Shown one piece after another: positions 62,781 through 64,000 of a DNA stretch of 64,000 nt. The stretch is taken from the NCBI RefSeq assembly GCF_014202335.1, contig NZ_JACHGP010000030.1, forward strand, positions 1-64,000. Direction: 5' to 3'. Position 1 is the first letter of the stretch. Each line of letters begins with the position of its first letter. Source of the stretch: Mycobacterium sp. AZCC_0083. GTDB lineage: Bacteria > Actinomycetota > Actinomycetes > Mycobacteriales > Mycobacteriaceae. A program made the translations under genes and the position numbers. Under the pieces are notes generated by a model that saw only the letters and a list, made by a program, of their open reading frames with translations, searched no databases and was not told the DNA's origin.

Positions 62781-62789
62781 GAGAGAGAC

Positions 62790-63932
62790 ATGAAGAGACT
62801 GGTATTCGAGCCCGAGCACGAGCAGTTGCGGGACACCGCGCGACAGTTCATCGAGAAGGAGTGCGTGCCGCACGCCGAGAAGTGGGAGAGCGAGCGGCTC
62901 GTCGACCGCGAATCCTACGTCGCGGCAGGCAAATACGGACTGATCGGGTTCAACCTGCCGGAGAAGTTCGGTGGCGGCGGTGTGGACGACTTCCGGTTCA
63001 ACGCGGTGATCGTCGAGGAGTTCGCAAAGTACGGCGCCGCGGCGCCGGGGCTGAGCCTGCAGAACGACATCGTCGGCCCGTACTTCGTCAACCTCGCCAA
63101 CGACGAACAGCAGGAGCGGTGGCTGCCCGGCTACATCACCGGCGAGCTGATCGGCGCGGTCGCGATGACCGAACCCGGCGCGGGCAGCGACCTGGCGGGG
63201 ATCAAGACCTCGGCGGTGCGCGACGGGGACGACTGGATCCTCAACGGCTCCAAGACCTTCATCTCCGCGGGCATCAACTCCGACCTGGTCGTGGTGGTGG
63301 CTCGCACCAACCCCGACGCCGGGCACAAGGGCTTCTCGCTGCTGGTTGTCGAGCGCGACATGGAGGGTTTCACCCGCGGCCGCAAGCTCGACAAGATGGG
63401 TCTGCACTCTGCCGATACCGCCGAGCTGCACTTCGAGAACGTCCGGGTGCCTGGGGCGAACCTGCTTGGTCAAGAGGGGCGCGGTTTCTACCACCTCATG
63501 ACCAACCTGCCTTCTGAGCGCCTGTCGATCGCGATCAGTGCGATCGCGGGTGCCCGCGCGACGTTCACCGAGACGCTGCAGTACGTCAAGGACCGCAAGG
63601 CATTCGGGCAGCCGATCGGCAGCTTCCAGCACAACCGGTTCGTGATGGCCGAGCTGGACACCGAGCTCGAGATCGGCGAGCAGTACATCGACAGGTGCCT
63701 GCGTGCCGTCGTCGACGGTGAGCTGACCGCCGTCCAGGCGTCGAAGGCCAAGTGGTGGTCCACCGAACTCAACAAGAGGGTCGTCGACGCCTGTGTGCAG
63801 TTGCACGGTGGCTACGGCTACATGAACGAGTACAAGGTGGCTCGCGACTACGTCGACGTACGCATCCAGACCATCTTCGGTGGCACGACCGAGATCATGA
63901 AGGAGATCATCGGCAAAGACCTAGGCCTCTGA
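62790..63932 (+). CDS. Acyl-CoA dehydrogenase
   Basis: A 380-residue FAD enzyme: AMTEPGAGSDLAGIKTSA (flavin and substrate), TFISAGINSDLVVVVAR, and a C-terminal QLHGGYGYMNEYKVARDY with TIFGGTTEIMKEI. The Glu found in MCAD-type enzymes (xEGTxE) is replaced by Gly in FGGT; a Glu in LPSERLSIA matches the catalytic base position of isovaleryl-CoA or long-chain enzymes. GGAGAGA precedes the ATG. It catalyses the first step of beta-oxidation. Confidence 0.9.
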   Translation: MKRLVFEPEHEQLRDTARQFIEKECVPHAEKWESERLVDRESYVAAGKYGLIGFNLPEKFGGGGVDDFRFNAVIVEEFAKYGAAAPGLSLQNDIVGPYFVNLANDEQQERWLPGYITGELIGAVAMTEPGAGSDLAGIKTSAVRDGDDWILNGSKTFISAGINSDLVVVVARTNPDAGHKGFSLLVVERDMEGFTRGRKLDKMGLHSADTAELHFENVRVPGANLLGQEGRGFYHLMTNLPSERLSIAISAIAGARATFTETLQYVKDRKAFGQPIGSFQHNRFVMAELDTELEIGEQYIDRCLRAVVDGELTAVQASKAKWWSTELNKRVVDACVQLHGGYGYMNEYKVARDYVDVRIQTIFGGTTEIMKEIIGKDLGL

Positions 63933-63944
63933 GCCACCAGCGAT

Positions 63945-63987
63945 TTCGGCGCGCTAGCGGACGGTCACCGTCCGCTAGCGCGCCGAA
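63945..63987. terminator. Strong hairpin terminator
   Basis: A perfect 21-bp inverted repeat with one central base (arms starting TTCGGCGCGCTAGCGG and mirrored GCTAGCGCGCCGAA) lies 13 bases after the acyl-CoA dehydrogenase stop. No U-run follows, as is common for mycobacterial terminators. Confidence 0.8.
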
Positions 63988-64000
63988 GCCACGCTAGGGG

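Noticed and set aside
62172..63806. A 544-codon leftward frame opposite the acyl-CoA dehydrogenase
   Set aside because: The plus strand carries all conserved residues; the antisense frame has none.
1..64000. CRISPR arrays, tRNA or rRNA genes
   Set aside because: No regularly spaced repeats and no tRNA-like cloverleaf or rRNA sequence were noticed.

Overview
The window is high-GC actinobacterial chromosome, almost certainly Mycobacterium/Mycolicibacterium. The grounds are a complete mce lipid-import operon (two YrbE permeases, MceA-F, two Mce-associated proteins), a cyclopropane-type mycolic acid methyltransferase, giant cyclase/ATPase/LuxR regulators, a DUF3556 membrane protein and many GTG starts with 4-base stop/start overlaps. 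No rRNA, tRNA, CRISPR array or intact insertion sequence was seen.

Region 1 (1-4.0 kb) is one leftward unit: MHS-family carboxylate permease, OmpR-type response regulator, sensor kinase and a TAXI-type binding lipoprotein that is cut short at the left edge. Together they look like a carboxylic-acid sensing and uptake set.

Region 2 (4-27 kb) is an accessory, rearranged region organised around adenylate-cyclase/ATPase/LuxR regulators: two intact copies in tandem (19.2-26.1 kb), an ATPase-only fragment (4.2 kb) and a heavily deleted remnant (8.6-8.8 kb). Between them lie a response regulator duplicated from region 1 without its kinase, a double-hotdog thioesterase, a SnoaL-like protein, a protein resembling the C-terminal domain of eukaryotic SARA (DUF3480), two FAD enzymes, two membrane proteins, a PLP aminotransferase, a DinB/SCP2 protein and relics of a sulfatase and a VOC protein. 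A recurrent sequence element (core GAATCTGTGGATTGTGC or AATCTACGCGTTCTG) lies at similar distances upstream of about ten of these genes, including both LuxR regulators, so the block may be a co-regulated network.

Region 3 (27.6-39.8 kb) is more ordinary mycobacterial chromosome: mycolate methyltransferase, YiiX-like protein, membrane adenylate cyclase, CrtC-like protein, a small AT-richer islet, a TetR - glycosyltransferase - ATP-synthase-c-like - epoxide-hydrolase-like operon, and a three-domain kinase/M23/phospho-lyase fusion with an alpha/beta hydrolase.

Region 4 (40.1-51.9 kb) is the mce operon, all rightward with overlapping or nearly touching genes, closed by an epoxide-hydrolase-like gene. 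Region 5 (51.9-64 kb) carries lipid and steroid-type metabolism: SDRs, a WS/DGAT-like protein, HxlR, TetR and FadR-type regulators with visible operators, DoxX, DUF427, DUF3556 behind a KstR-like palindrome, and a thiolase - crotonase - acyl-CoA dehydrogenase operon ending in a long perfect hairpin.
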